Positions 26,085 to 34,536 of a DNA stretch of 64,000 nucleotides are shown one piece after another (the first letter of the stretch is position 1; each line of letters opens with the position of its first letter). Position numbers and translations under genes: made by a program. The notes beneath the pieces are model-generated. The model was given only the letters and a program-made list of their open reading frames with translations. It was not told the DNA's origin and searched no databases. Origin of the DNA: Paracoccus sp041927875 (GTDB lineage Bacteria; Pseudomonadota; Alphaproteobacteria; Rhodobacterales; Rhodobacteraceae); assembly GCF_041927875.1 (NCBI RefSeq), contig NZ_JBHFHN010000008.1. The stretch is one strand, 5' to 3'.

Positions 26085-27380
26085 ATGATCAGCGTGTTGC
26101 GCAGCACCTGGCCGCTGCTTCTGGGGATCCTGTTCCTGATGGTGGGCAACGGGATGCAGGGCACGCTTTTGGGCGTGCGCGGCCAGATCGAGGGCATCTC
26201 GACCTATGAGATGTCCTTCGTCATGTCGGCCTATTTCGCGGGCTTTCTGGTCGGCTCGCGGATGATCCCGTCGATGATCCGCCGCGTCGGCCATGTGCGT
26301 GTGTTCGCCGCGCTTGGATCGCTGATCTCGGCGGTGCTGATCGCCTATGCGGCCTTTCCGCACTGGATCGTCTGGACGCTGATGCGCGTCATCATCGGCT
26401 TTTCCTTTTCCGGCGTCTATATCACCGCCGAAAGCTGGCTGAACGCGGGCGCGACCAATGAAAACCGGGGTCAGGCGCTGTCGGCCTATATGATCGTGCA
26501 GATGCTGGGCATCATCGCCGGGCAGGGGATCATCACGCTGGGCGATCCGGGCGGGTATCTGCTGTTCGTGATCCCCTCGATCCTGGTGTCGATCGCCTTC
26601 ACGCCGATCCTGCTGTCGGTGCAGCCCGCCCCCGCCTTTGGCGAGACCCAAAGGATGAGCTTTGCCCGCCTGTTCAGCGCCTCACCGCTGGGGGTGGTGG
26701 GCATGTGCCTGATCGGTGGGGTATTCTCGGCCCTGTTCGGGATGGTGTCGGTCTGGGCGATGCAGGCGGGGTTGAGCATCGGGCAGACCTCGGCCTTTGT
26801 CGCCTCGATCTATGTGGGCGGACTGCTGGCGCAATATCCGATCGGCTGGGCCTCCGACCGGATGGATCGGCGGGTGCTGATCCTGGCGCTTGCGGTGCTG
26901 GGGGCTTTGGTCATGGTGCTGGCGGCGATGGTCGCGCTGCCGTTCCTGGCGCTGATTGCCGTGGCGCTGATCGTCGGCGGCGTGGCCAACCCGCTGTATT
27001 CGCTGCTGATCGCCTATACCAACGACTTTCTGGACAATGCCAGCATGGCATCGGCTGCGGCGGGGCTGATGTTCGTCAACGGGCTGGGCGCGATCAGCGG
27101 GCCGGTGGTGACCGGCTGGCTGATGGAAAGCCTGGGGACCGAGGGCTTCTTCATCTATCTGGCGATCCTGTTCGCCTCGCTGGCGGGCTATGCGGCCTGG
27201 CGGATGACGCAGCGCGCCGCGCCCGCCGTACAGGATACCGGCGCATTCGCCGTGATCTCGCCCGTTGCGACCGCCATTGCGGTTGAAACCGCGCTGGAGG
27301 CCGCGCAGGATGGGGCCGACAGCAGCCATGGGGGCGAAGCGGATGGCGGATCACAGGGCAGCGGCGGACGCGATCAATGA
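26085..27380 (+). CDS. Major facilitator superfamily permease (YcaD/YfkF-like)
   Basis: A 431-residue protein with 12 membrane spans. The cytoplasmic loop after span 2 has GSRMIPSMIRRVGHVRVFA, the MFS signature region. A central loop lies near residue 190 (GETQRMSF), and a second signature is WASDRMDRRVL. The C-terminal 40 residues are soluble and low-complexity (Ala, Glu, Gly, Asp). The substrate is not readable. It overlaps the DUF924 gene by 38 bp, so the two are probably one unit. Confidence 0.87.
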   Translation: MISVLRSTWPLLLGILFLMVGNGMQGTLLGVRGQIEGISTYEMSFVMSAYFAGFLVGSRMIPSMIRRVGHVRVFAALGSLISAVLIAYAAFPHWIVWTLMRVIIGFSFSGVYITAESWLNAGATNENRGQALSAYMIVQMLGIIAGQGIITLGDPGGYLLFVIPSILVSIAFTPILLSVQPAPAFGETQRMSFARLFSASPLGVVGMCLIGGVFSALFGMVSVWAMQAGLSIGQTSAFVASIYVGGLLAQYPIGWASDRMDRRVLILALAVLGALVMVLAAMVALPFLALIAVALIVGGVANPLYSLLIAYTNDFLDNASMASAAAGLMFVNGLGAISGPVVTGWLMESLGTEGFFIYLAILFASLAGYAAWRMTQRAAPAVQDTGAFAVISPVATAIAVETALEAAQDGADSSHGGEADGGSQGSGGRDQ

Positions 27381-27945
27381 CCTGTGGCTGAACCGGGTCG
27401 GGCCGAAGGGCTGGTATGCGCGCGATGATGCCGTGGACGCCGCCGTGCGCGATCTGGCGCAGGGGCTGTGGACGCGGGTTCAGGCGCAGGGCCTGCCAGA
27501 TGACTGGCCACGCGATCCGAAGGGTTGGCTGGCCGCGCTGATCCTGACCGATCAATTCCCGCGCAACATGTTCCGCGACGATCCGCGCGCCTATGCCAGC
27601 GATGCGCTATCGCGCGATCTGGCGCGCGGGGCGATCGACGCGGGGGCCGATCTGGCGGTCGAGGGCGCGCCGCGCCAGTTCTTCTACCTGCCCTTCATGC
27701 ATTCCGAGGCCTTGGCAGATCAGGATCGCGCCATCGCCCTGTTCGACGACCGCCTGCCCGGCGACAACCAACGCCACGCCCGCCTGCACCGCGATGTCAT
27801 CGCCCGCTTTGGGCGTTTCCCCTGGCGCAATGCCGATCTGGGCCGCGCGACCACGCCCGATGAGGCCGCCTTTCTGGCCGCCGGAGGCTATGGCGCGATG
27901 GTGCGCGGGGCTGTCACGCTTGAAGGTAGCGGCAACATAGTTTAA
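27343..27945 (+). CDS. DUF924 family protein
   Basis: A 200-residue soluble all-helical protein with the family motifs LTDQFPRNMFRDDPRAYASDALS, FFYLPFMHSEALADQD and an ARLHRDVIARFGRFPWRNADLGR block near the C-terminus. DUF924 proteins have a TPR-like fold and no proven function. ATG 27343 (MADHRAAADAINDLW) is inside the 3' end of the MFS gene. The frame is open further upstream, but only MFS codons overlap there. Confidence 0.87.
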   Translation: MADHRAAADAINDLWLNRVGPKGWYARDDAVDAAVRDLAQGLWTRVQAQGLPDDWPRDPKGWLAALILTDQFPRNMFRDDPRAYASDALSRDLARGAIDAGADLAVEGAPRQFFYLPFMHSEALADQDRAIALFDDRLPGDNQRHARLHRDVIARFGRFPWRNADLGRATTPDEAAFLAAGGYGAMVRGAVTLEGSGNIV

Positions 27946-27997
27946 CGCTGAACCAGTTTGTGACGCGGCGTCATTGCCGTCTGGAACGGAGGAGTTG

Positions 27998-29389
27998 ATG
28001 GCCCAGAATTTCGATATGGTGGTGATCGGCGCCGGACCCGGTGGCTATGTCGCGGCGATCCGCGGCGCGCAGCTGGGCCTGAAGGTCGCCTGTATTGAAC
28101 GCGAACATCTGGGCGGCATCTGTCTGAACTGGGGCTGCATCCCGACCAAGGCGCTGCTGCGGTCGGCAGAGGTGTTCCACCTGATGCACCGCGCCAAGGA
28201 TTTCGGGCTGAAGGCCGATGGCATCGGCTATGACCTGGACGCCGTTGTGCAACGCTCGCGCGGGGTGGCCAAGCAACTGTCGGGCGGCATCGGCCATCTG
28301 CTGAAAAAGAACAAGGTCACCACGATCATGGGCGAGGCGCGCCTGACCGGCAAAGGCAAGGTCAGCGTCAAGACCGACAAGGGCACGGATGAGGTGACCG
28401 CCAAGGCCATCGTCCTGGCCACCGGCGCGCGCGCCCGCGAATTGCCGGGGCTGGAGGCCGACGGCGATCTGGTCTGGACCTACAAGCACGCCCTGATGCC
28501 CAAGCGCATGCCGAAAAAGCTGCTGGTCATCGGCTCGGGCGCCATCGGGATCGAGTTCGCCAGCTTCTTCAACACGCTGGGCGCCGACACCACGGTGGTC
28601 GAGGTGATGGACCGCGTGCTGCCGGTCGAGGATGCCGAAATCAGCGCATTTGCGAAAAAGGCCTTTGTCAAACAGGGCATGAAGATACTGGAAAAGACCA
28701 CGGTAAAGAAACTGGACCGTGCCGGGGGCAAGGTCACCGCGCATCTGGAATCGAACGGCAAGACCGAGACGGCCGAGTTCGACACGGTGATTTCCGCCGT
28801 CGGCATCGTCGGCAATGTCGAGGGGCTGGGGCTTGAGGAGCTGGGCATCAAGATCGACCGCACCCATGTCGTGACCGATGAATATTGCCGCACCGGGGTC
28901 GAGGGCATCTATGCCATCGGCGACATCGCGGGGGCGCCCTGGCTTGCGCACAAGGCCAGCCATGAGGGCGTGATGGTGGCCGAACTGATCGCCGGGGGGC
29001 ATCCGCATCCGATCAAGCCGAACACCATCCCCGGCTGCACCTATTGCCATCCGCAGGTCGCCAGCGTCGGCCTGACCGAGGCGCGCGCCAAAGAGGCCGG
29101 TCATCAGGTCAAGGTCGGCCGCTTCCCCTTTGTCGGCAATGGCAAGGCGATCGCGCTTGGTGAACCCGAGGGCATGGTCAAGACCATCTTCGATGCCAAG
29201 ACGGGCGAGCTGCTGGGCGCGCATATGGTCGGCGCCGAGGTGACCGAGATGATCCAGGGCTATGTCATTGGCCGCACGCTGGAAACCACCGAGGCCGAGC
29301 TGATGGAAACCGTCTTCCCGCATCCCACCCTGTCGGAGATGATGCATGAATCGGTGCTGGATGCCTATGGCCGCGTGATCCATATGTGA
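27998..29389 (+). CDS. lpdA: Dihydrolipoyl dehydrogenase
   Basis: E3 flavoprotein of 2-oxoacid dehydrogenase or glycine cleavage complexes: reoxidises dihydrolipoamide using NAD. The 463-residue protein shows the FAD motif GAGPGGYVAAIRGAQLG, the redox disulfide GGICLNWGCIPTKALL, an NAD-binding GSGAIGIEFASFF and the C-terminal base HPHPTLSEMMHES-type region (here FPHPTLSEMMHES). A clean GGAGG ribosome site precedes ATG 27998. It stands alone with its own terminator, so it may serve several complexes encoded elsewhere. Confidence 0.96.
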   Translation: MAQNFDMVVIGAGPGGYVAAIRGAQLGLKVACIEREHLGGICLNWGCIPTKALLRSAEVFHLMHRAKDFGLKADGIGYDLDAVVQRSRGVAKQLSGGIGHLLKKNKVTTIMGEARLTGKGKVSVKTDKGTDEVTAKAIVLATGARARELPGLEADGDLVWTYKHALMPKRMPKKLLVIGSGAIGIEFASFFNTLGADTTVVEVMDRVLPVEDAEISAFAKKAFVKQGMKILEKTTVKKLDRAGGKVTAHLESNGKTETAEFDTVISAVGIVGNVEGLGLEELGIKIDRTHVVTDEYCRTGVEGIYAIGDIAGAPWLAHKASHEGVMVAELIAGGHPHPIKPNTIPGCTYCHPQVASVGLTEARAKEAGHQVKVGRFPFVGNGKAIALGEPEGMVKTIFDAKTGELLGAHMVGAEVTEMIQGYVIGRTLETTEAELMETVFPHPTLSEMMHESVLDAYGRVIHM

Positions 29390-29408
29390 CGCCATCGACC
29401 GGCTTTTC

Positions 29409-29442
29409 AGGCCCGCCCGGCGCTGCCCGTGGCGGGCCTTTT
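29409..29442 (+). terminator. Terminator after lpdA
   Basis: 9-bp stem AGGCCCGCC/GGCGGGCCT with a 13-nt loop and a T-run, 19 bp past the lpdA stop. Confidence 0.85.
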
Positions 29443-29487
29443 GCTGTCCGGTCTTGCCGGGCGCTGCGGGGCGCGCAAGGATGGGCC

Positions 29488-30264
29488 ATGCGCTGTCACG
29501 ACCCCATCCCGCCTGCCATCCGCACCCGGATCGATGCCGAACTGGCCGCCATCCGCGCCACGGGTGTGCGCATCCTGTTCGCCGTGGAAAGCGGCAGCCG
29601 CGCCTGGGGCTTTCCCTCGCCCGACAGCGATTATGACGTGCGTTTTGTCTATCACCACCCGCGCGACTGGTATCTGTCGCTGGTGCCGGGCCGCGACGTG
29701 ATCGAACGCCCGATCAGCGATGAGCTGGACATCAGCGGCTGGGATCTGCGCAAGGCGTTGAACCTGTTGCTGAAGCCGAACCCGACGCTGCTGGAATGGC
29801 TGTCCAGCCCGATCCGCTATGCCTGGGATGATGCGGCCTGCGCGGGCCTGCGCGATCTGGCGGCCCGCATCGGCCACCGCGCCGCCTGCGCCCATCACTA
29901 TCGGCAGTTGGCCCTGGGCCAGTGGCGCCAGCATATCGACGGGCAGGACCATGTGGCGATCAAGAAATACTTCTATGTCCTGCGCCCGGCCTTGGCGCTG
30001 CGATGGCTGCGGATGCGGGGCGATCTGGTGCCGATGCGGCTGCAAGATCTGATGGCGGGGACCGATCTGCCGGCGCCTTTGGCGGGGGCGATCACCGATC
30101 TGGTGGCGCTGAAGGCCCAGACGCGCGAGATGGGCAAGGGCGCGCGCCTGCCCGATCTGGACGCGCTGATCCTGTCGGAGCTGCACCACCCCCATCCCGA
30201 CGCGCCGCGCGCGGCGGACCATCTGGCGCAGGCAACGGACCTGTTCCGCAGGCTGATCGGCTAG
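29488..30264 (+). CDS. YcgL-type nucleotidyltransferase
   Basis: A 258-residue protein with the minimal nucleotidyltransferase signature GSRAWGFPSPDSDYDVRFVY near residue 35 (the G-S and D-x-D pair for metal binding). A helical C-terminal region contains KKYFYVLRPALALRWL. It matches the COG3541/YcgL group, predicted nucleotidyltransferases whose targets are unknown. The ATG at 29488 is the first in frame with protein-like sequence. No antitoxin-like partner is adjacent. Confidence 0.85.
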   Translation: MRCHDPIPPAIRTRIDAELAAIRATGVRILFAVESGSRAWGFPSPDSDYDVRFVYHHPRDWYLSLVPGRDVIERPISDELDISGWDLRKALNLLLKPNPTLLEWLSSPIRYAWDDAACAGLRDLAARIGHRAACAHHYRQLALGQWRQHIDGQDHVAIKKYFYVLRPALALRWLRMRGDLVPMRLQDLMAGTDLPAPLAGAITDLVALKAQTREMGKGARLPDLDALILSELHHPHPDAPRAADHLAQATDLFRRLIG

Positions 30265-30397
30265 GGCGCGCGCGGGGTCGTGCGGCGCAGATCACACAGT
30301 GACGGATGCGGCGCAGATCACCCCGCGCCGGCGGGCGATGCGCCAAAAGACACGGCCCGAACAGGCGCGCCATCGCAACAATCATCAGGGGAAAAAG

Positions 30398-30473
30398 TGG
30401 TGCCCAGAGCCGGAATCGAACCAGCGACACGCGGATTTTCAATCCGCTGCTCTACCAACTGAGCTATCTGGGC
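30398..30473 (-). tRNA. tRNA-Phe (anticodon GAA)
   Basis: Acceptor stem GCCCAGA/TCTGGGC, D arm AGCTCAGTTGGTAGAGC, anticodon stem GCGGA/TCCGC around TTGAAAA (anticodon GAA), T loop TTCGATT, discriminator A and encoded CCA. It lies 60 bp beyond the yacG stop on the same strand. Confidence 0.97.
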
Positions 30474-30532
30474 ACCGTTTGGTGCGGGGTGAATAGCCCG
30501 GCGCGGCGGGGCTGTCCAGTCGCAAAATGCGT

Positions 30533-30706
30533 TTATTTGTCGTCGACATCTGCCGGGCGCGGGGTTTCTTCGGCGACCTCGGCCGGCTCGCCCGGAATGA
30601 CATAGGAACCGGTCAGCCAGCGGCCCAGATCGATGTCGGCGCAGCGTTTGGAACAGAAGGGCCGGTAATGCGCGTCCGTGGGCTTTTTGCAGATCGGGCA
30701 GCTCAT
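30533..30706 (-). CDS. yacG: DNA gyrase inhibitor YacG (zinc protein)
   Basis: A 57-residue zinc-ribbon protein that binds GyrB and inhibits gyrase in E. coli. The frame from 30706 reads MSCPICKKPTDAHYRPFCSK and continues, with zinc cysteines at 3, 6, 18 and 22 (C-x2-C, C-x3-C). The family motif DIDLGRWLTGSYVIP follows, then an acidic tail. It overlaps the RNase E/G stop (ATGA). Its position beside rng, maf and infA is, from memory, a conserved Rhodobacteraceae arrangement. Confidence 0.93.
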   Translation of the reverse strand: MSCPICKKPTDAHYRPFCSKRCADIDLGRWLTGSYVIPGEPAEVAEETPRPADVDDK

Positions 30707-31743
30707 GCCTTGCCCCCAAGGACCAGCGACAGCGGCGCGCGGTCGCGTTTGCGTTGGATTTCAAGATGGCCCAGCGGGGTCCAACCGGCCAGCGTGGTTT
30801 CCGCCGATTCCCGCTTCAGCGCGGCCCGCAGTTGCTGTTCAAGCGTGGCGCGGTCGCGCTTAGGCATCGGCGCAACATCCACCACCACCTGACCGCCCAG
30901 GCCGCGCAGCCGCAACTGGCGCGGCAGGTCGCGGACAGCAGAGATATTGGCCTTCAGCGCGGCCGCCGGGCTGGTGTCGGCGCCGGTGTTCACGTCGATG
31001 GCGATCAGCGCGCGGGTGGGTTCAATCACCATGCTGCCGCCGCCGGTCAGCGCGACCTCGGGCCGCAGAAGCGCCGCGATCTGGTCGGGCAGGTCATGGC
31101 GGTCAAAGGCGCCGGGGGCGTCGTCCATCACCTCGGCCTCGGGCCACTCGCGCCACGCCTGATCCTGGGGCGAGGGCGCATCGACCAGAAGTTCCGGGCC
31201 GCCCTTGTCATCGGCCATCACCGCCAGGGCAAGGTCGCGCAGCGCCAGCAGATCATCGGCGATCTCGGCCTCATCCGCGCCGTCACAGGCCGACCGCAGG
31301 ATCAGCCCGTGCGGGTTGCCCGCCATCGCCTGATCGGCAAGCGCGGTCAGATCATCGCGCAGATCGGCATCGCGGATCGCCCGTGAGATATTGATGCCCG
31401 GCGCGCCCGGCGTGACGATCACGAAGCGGGACTTGAACAGGATGCGGGTGGTGACGGGCACGGCCTTGCCCGGTTCGGCCACGCCCGAGACCTGCACCAG
31501 CAGGCTTTGACCGGGGGCCAGGCCGCCGGTTTCACGCAGGAAACCGCTGCCGCCGGGAAGGCGCACGAAGACGCCGCCCTGGCCCTTGACCGGGCGGTCG
31601 ACGGTGGCGCGCAGGATCGCGCCGGGGGCCAGGGGCAGCGCATCGGCCGGGTCGATCAGCAGATCCTCAAGCCGACCGTCGATCATGAGCGCGGCGGCCT
31701 CATGCCCGTGGAAGCTGCCCAGAACAATCATCGAACCCTTCAT
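30703..31743 (-). CDS. rng: Ribonuclease E/G family protein, short form
   Basis: A 346-residue endoribonuclease of the RNase G type. The S1-like N-terminal region includes GQGGVFVRLPGGSGFL, and the catalytic DNase I-like domain carries LIAIDVNTGAD and VVVDVAPM with the metal-binding aspartates. The protein ends soon after, without the CPxC zinc-link or the long RNase E scaffold, so it is a compact form. Possible roles are rRNA 5'-end maturation and mRNA decay. It overlaps maf (ATGA) and yacG (ATGA). The symbol rng is by type only. Confidence 0.85.
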   Translation of the reverse strand: MKGSMIVLGSFHGHEAAALMIDGRLEDLLIDPADALPLAPGAILRATVDRPVKGQGGVFVRLPGGSGFLRETGGLAPGQSLLVQVSGVAEPGKAVPVTTRILFKSRFVIVTPGAPGINISRAIRDADLRDDLTALADQAMAGNPHGLILRSACDGADEAEIADDLLALRDLALAVMADDKGGPELLVDAPSPQDQAWREWPEAEVMDDAPGAFDRHDLPDQIAALLRPEVALTGGGSMVIEPTRALIAIDVNTGADTSPAAALKANISAVRDLPRQLRLRGLGGQVVVDVAPMPKRDRATLEQQLRAALKRESAETTLAGWTPLGHLEIQRKRDRAPLSLVLGGKA

Positions 31744-32318
31744 GCGACCAATCCTTCATGTGCCAGCATCGCGCGGGTCTCGGCCAGGGGCAGGCCGACG
31801 ACGCCGGTGAAGCTGCCCGACAGCCACGGCACGAAGGCCCCGGCGCGGCCCTGGATGCCATAGGCACCCGCCTTGCCCTGCCATTCGCCGCTGGCGATGT
31901 AATCATCCAGCATCGCCGGGGTCAGGGTGGCAAAGCGGACGGTCGTGATGACCAGCTTTTCGCGCAGGAACCCCGCGCCGCGCAGCGCGACCGCGGTCAG
32001 CACCTGATGGCGGCGACCCGACAAAGCCATCAGCATGGCGCGGGCTTCACCCTCCTGTTCGGGCTTTCCCAGAATGCGGCGGCCCAGGGTGACGGTGGTG
32101 TCGGCGCACAGCACGACCTCATCCGGGTTCAGCGCCACAGCCTCGGCCTTTTGCCGCGCCATCCGCGCGACATAGGCACGCGGGCCCTCGGCCCGGTGCG
32201 GGGTCTCGTCTATATCGGGGGCGCGCACCGCCGCCGGAATGACGCCGATCTGCGCCAGCAATTCCAGCCTGCGCGGGCTGGCCGATCCAAGGATCAGCCG
32301 TTTACTTGAAGCGGTAAT
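31740..32318 (-). CDS. maf: Maf-like nucleotide pyrophosphatase, probable ATT start
   Basis: House-cleaning pyrophosphatase that removes modified or non-canonical nucleoside triphosphates. The essential N-terminal motif LILGSASPRRLELL and the catalytic aspartate block VVLCADTTVTL are both present. The first conventional start codon in frame (TTG at 32261) lies inside this motif and would delete LGSASPRR. The only upstream candidates are CTG at 32297 and ATT at 32316-32318. The ATT is preceded by AAGGGG at a spacing of 7 nt and gives a normal 192-residue protein starting (M)TASSKRLILGSASPRR. The 5' end would overlap infA by 17 bp. ATT as a start is inference; the identity as Maf is firm. Confidence 0.8.
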   Translation of the reverse strand: MTASSKRLILGSASPRRLELLAQIGVIPAAVRAPDIDETPHRAEGPRAYVARMARQKAEAVALNPDEVVLCADTTVTLGRRILGKPEQEGEARAMLMALSGRRHQVLTAVALRGAGFLREKLVITTVRFATLTPAMLDDYIASGEWQGKAGAYGIQGRAGAFVPWLSGSFTGVVGLPLAETRAMLAHEGLVA

Positions 32319-32520
32319 TGATCCGCCCCTTCGTCAGGTCATAGGTGTTCATTTCCACCTGCACCTTGTCGCCGGCCAGAACGCGGATGCGGTTCTTGCG
32401 CATCTTGCCTGCCATATGCGCGATGATCTCATGGCCGTTTTCCAGCTCGACCTTGAACGTCGCATTCGGCAGGAGTTCCTTCACGACGCCGGGAAATTCG
32501 AGCATTTCTTCCTTGGCCAT
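32302..32520 (-). CDS. infA: Translation initiation factor IF-1
   Basis: A 72-residue OB-fold factor that occupies the ribosomal A site during initiation. It reads MAKEEMLEFPGVVKELLPNA to the usual C-terminus LTKGRINYRFK. A GTG two codons earlier (32526) is less likely than the ATG. If maf starts at ATT, the infA 3' end encodes both proteins over 17 bp. A regulatory link between initiation fidelity and a non-AUG start is tempting, since rare starts such as ATT in infC respond to initiation factors. Confidence 0.97.
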   Translation of the reverse strand: MAKEEMLEFPGVVKELLPNATFKVELENGHEIIAHMAGKMRKNRIRVLAGDKVQVEMNTYDLTKGRINYRFK

Positions 32521-32588
32521 GGTCACTCCATCAGGGATTACCCGTCAAAATGCGGGCGGCCACCTCATGCGCCTGAAACGCGCAATTT

Positions 32589-33545
32589 TCAAGGCATTTT
32601 TACAATGCGGACCCCACGGGCGGCGCTGGCGGCGGATTCGGGGTGATGGGCAAAGGGCAGCACGGCGCCATCGGCGCGGCTTTGGGCGACCAGATCAAGG
32701 TCGACCGTGGCGATCACCCAGCCGGGTTCGTCCAGCTTGCCCTCGGCGAGAACGCCGGTTTCGGGCCAGCCGCGGTCGGGCGGGCCGTAGATGGCGGCGG
32801 CACCGCGGTTTTCGTCGATGGCGGGGTTCCAGTCGACGGGGCGCACGGTCGGCGATTGCACGGTGACGCATTGCCCCTCAAGCGCGCGGGCCATGGCGCC
32901 GATGCGCACGCGGGTGAAACCGGCGATGCTGTCGGTGCAAGAGGGGCAAAGGATGATCTGCGCGCCGGCCTCGGTCAGCGCGCGGCCAAGCGCCGGAAAC
33001 TCGCTGTCGTAACAGATCAGCACGCCGATCTTGCCAAGGGCGGTGTCGAACAGCGCCAGACCCGAGGCGGGATCGGCGGTCACGTCCCAATCCTCGCGTT
33101 CAAAGCGGGTCATGATTTGCTTGTCCTGATGGCCGATCGGGCCGTTCGGGCCATAAAGCGTGGCGCGATTGACGGGGCGCGCGCCGGTAAAGACCGGGCC
33201 GGATGCGGCAAGGATATGGATGCCGTGCTGGCGCGCCAGCCGATCATGCAGCGCGGCGCGGGCCGGTTCCAGATCGGCGACGGCGCGCAGCGAGGCCTCA
33301 AGATCCGAGGCGGCGGGCCGGCCGGCCAGCGAGGCCAGTTCCATCGCGCCATATTCAGGAAAGACCAGGAGCTGCGCGGGGGGGGCGCCCGATGGATTGC
33401 GGGCGGGGGGGACGCTGCCCCCCGCGGGACATTCGGGCCAAGAAGAAACGGCGGCTTCGACCCAGGCGGTCAGCTTGGCCTCATAGTCTGACCAGTCGTC
33501 GAACCAGTCCAGCGGATAGGCGGCGGCGGCGATGGTGATCTTCAT
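32589..33545 (-). CDS. Carbon-nitrogen hydrolase (nitrilase superfamily) with translated repeat insert
   Basis: A 318-residue amidase-like enzyme. The catalytic triad is visible: Glu64 in LLVFPEYGAMEL, the lysine in GHQDKQIMTRFE, and the cysteine in GVLICYDSEFP. About 23 residues (34-56, SSWPECPAGGSVPPARNPSG and a few more) separate WVEAAV from QLLVFPEYG, where homologues go almost directly from one to the other. The DNA of this insert is a copy of a dispersed intergenic element (33378-33448). Frame is kept, so the enzyme may still be active with an extra surface loop before the first catalytic strand. It overlaps the GNAT gene upstream (ATGA). Confidence 0.87.
   Translation of the reverse strand: MKITIAAAAYPLDWFDDWSDYEAKLTAWVEAAVSSWPECPAGGSVPPARNPSGAPPAQLLVFPEYGAMELASLAGRPAASDLEASLRAVADLEPARAALHDRLARQHGIHILAASGPVFTGARPVNRATLYGPNGPIGHQDKQIMTRFEREDWDVTADPASGLALFDTALGKIGVLICYDSEFPALGRALTEAGAQIILCPSCTDSIAGFTRVRIGAMARALEGQCVTVQSPTVRPVDWNPAIDENRGAAAIYGPPDRGWPETGVLAEGKLDEPGWVIATVDLDLVAQSRADGAVLPFAHHPESAASAARGVRIVKMP
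33378..33448 (-). repeat. Dispersed element copy inside the C-N hydrolase gene
   Basis: The minus strand reads TTTCTTCTTGGCC and a C-G-A-A-T-G stretch, followed by a GC hairpin of the form GGGGGGCAGCGTCCCCCC and more GC-rich DNA. The first 13 bases are identical to the copy at 38212-38224. The hairpin closely matches the one at the end of the 41.5 kb copy. The outer limits are estimated from the protein alignment I remember. Confidence 0.65.
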
Positions 33546-34123
33546 AGCGGGCGCATCCAGAATTGCAGGTGGTGGTCGGTCTGATCGGGCTGGCCGATGT
33601 CCTTCCAGCGGAACTGCGCGATCACGCCGGGCAGCGGGGCGTAGCCGCGCTTGCGCCAGAACCCGTCCAGCGGGCGGTAATCGGCAGGCCGGGCCGGGTG
33701 ATCGGCGGGGCGGATCACGCTGCAAAAGGCCGAATGGCGATGACCAAGGCGGCGGGCATGGGCTTCGCGTTCGTCGAAGAAGGCGTGGCCGATGCCATGG
33801 CCGCGCCAATCGGGCAGCAGCACCGATTCGGCGCAATAGAAGATGTCGGACAGGGGTTCGGGGCGGTTCGCGAAGGCGGCGGCGAAATCCTCGGCATGGT
33901 CCTGCATCGGGGCGCCCGTTGCCGCGCCGATCAGCTGCGCGCCGTCAAACGCCCCGACCACGACCGCGCCCGGGCTGGCATAGGCGCGCAGGTAATCGCG
34001 TTCGTAATCCAGATCGCCATCATACAGATAGGGCCAGTCGCGAAACACCGCGATGCGCAGCCGCGCCACATCTTCCAGCGCGGCATCCAGCGCATCGCCG
34101 GTCAGCGCCCGGACCTGAACCAT
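33542..34123 (-). CDS. GNAT family N-acetyltransferase
   Basis: A 193-residue acetyltransferase. The acetyl-CoA loop follows the usual V-P-x-x-x-G-x-G/A form as VLLPDWRGHGIGHAFFDERE near residue 105. The N-terminal part has RIAVFRDWPYLYDGD. The substrate is unknown. It sits head-to-tail between the NTF2-like and C-N hydrolase genes with one-base and 4-bp overlaps. This makes a compact three-gene insertion into the hisD-infA operon. Confidence 0.87.
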   Translation of the reverse strand: MVQVRALTGDALDAALEDVARLRIAVFRDWPYLYDGDLDYERDYLRAYASPGAVVVGAFDGAQLIGAATGAPMQDHAEDFAAAFANRPEPLSDIFYCAESVLLPDWRGHGIGHAFFDEREAHARRLGHRHSAFCSVIRPADHPARPADYRPLDGFWRKRGYAPLPGVIAQFRWKDIGQPDQTDHHLQFWMRPL

Positions 34124-34536
34124 CAGGCCGAGACCTGCTTCAGCCAGTCGGCCAGGTTGTAGAAGGTGGTGATGCGCGCGATCTTGCCGTCCTTGATGGT
34201 GAAGAACGACCCGGCCGGCAGCACATAGGTCTGGCCGCGCGCGGGCGGCAGGCCCTCGTCGGTGGCCAGATAGGTGCCGTTCACCACGAATTCGGCGGCG
34301 GCGCGCGTGCCGTCCTCGCTGGCGAAAACCACCATATCGGTCAGGTTTTCACGATAGCAGCGCGTCATGTGATCGTTGAAGGCCGCAAACAGATCGCGGC
34401 CGCGCCGGATCTGGCCTTCGTTGACGTGATGGGCGATGTCATCAGCCACCATCGACAGCATCCGCCCGGTGTCGCCTGCGTTGAAAGCGTCGAAATAGGC
34501 GGCGATCAGGGCGCGGGTCTGGTTCTGGGCGGTCAT
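34123..34536 (-). CDS. NTF2/SnoaL-like (ketosteroid isomerase-related) protein
   Basis: A 137-residue cone-fold protein: AYFDAFNAGDTGRMLSMVADDIAHHVNEG at the N-terminus and GSFFTIKDGKIARITTFYNL near the end are typical of the SnoaL_2 group. These act as small-molecule isomerases, hydrolases or binding proteins. The target is unknown. It overlaps the phosphatase gene upstream (ATGA) and shares its stop base with the GNAT start. Confidence 0.85.
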   Translation of the reverse strand: MTAQNQTRALIAAYFDAFNAGDTGRMLSMVADDIAHHVNEGQIRRGRDLFAAFNDHMTRCYRENLTDMVVFASEDGTRAAAEFVVNGTYLATDEGLPPARGQTYVLPAGSFFTIKDGKIARITTFYNLADWLKQVSA

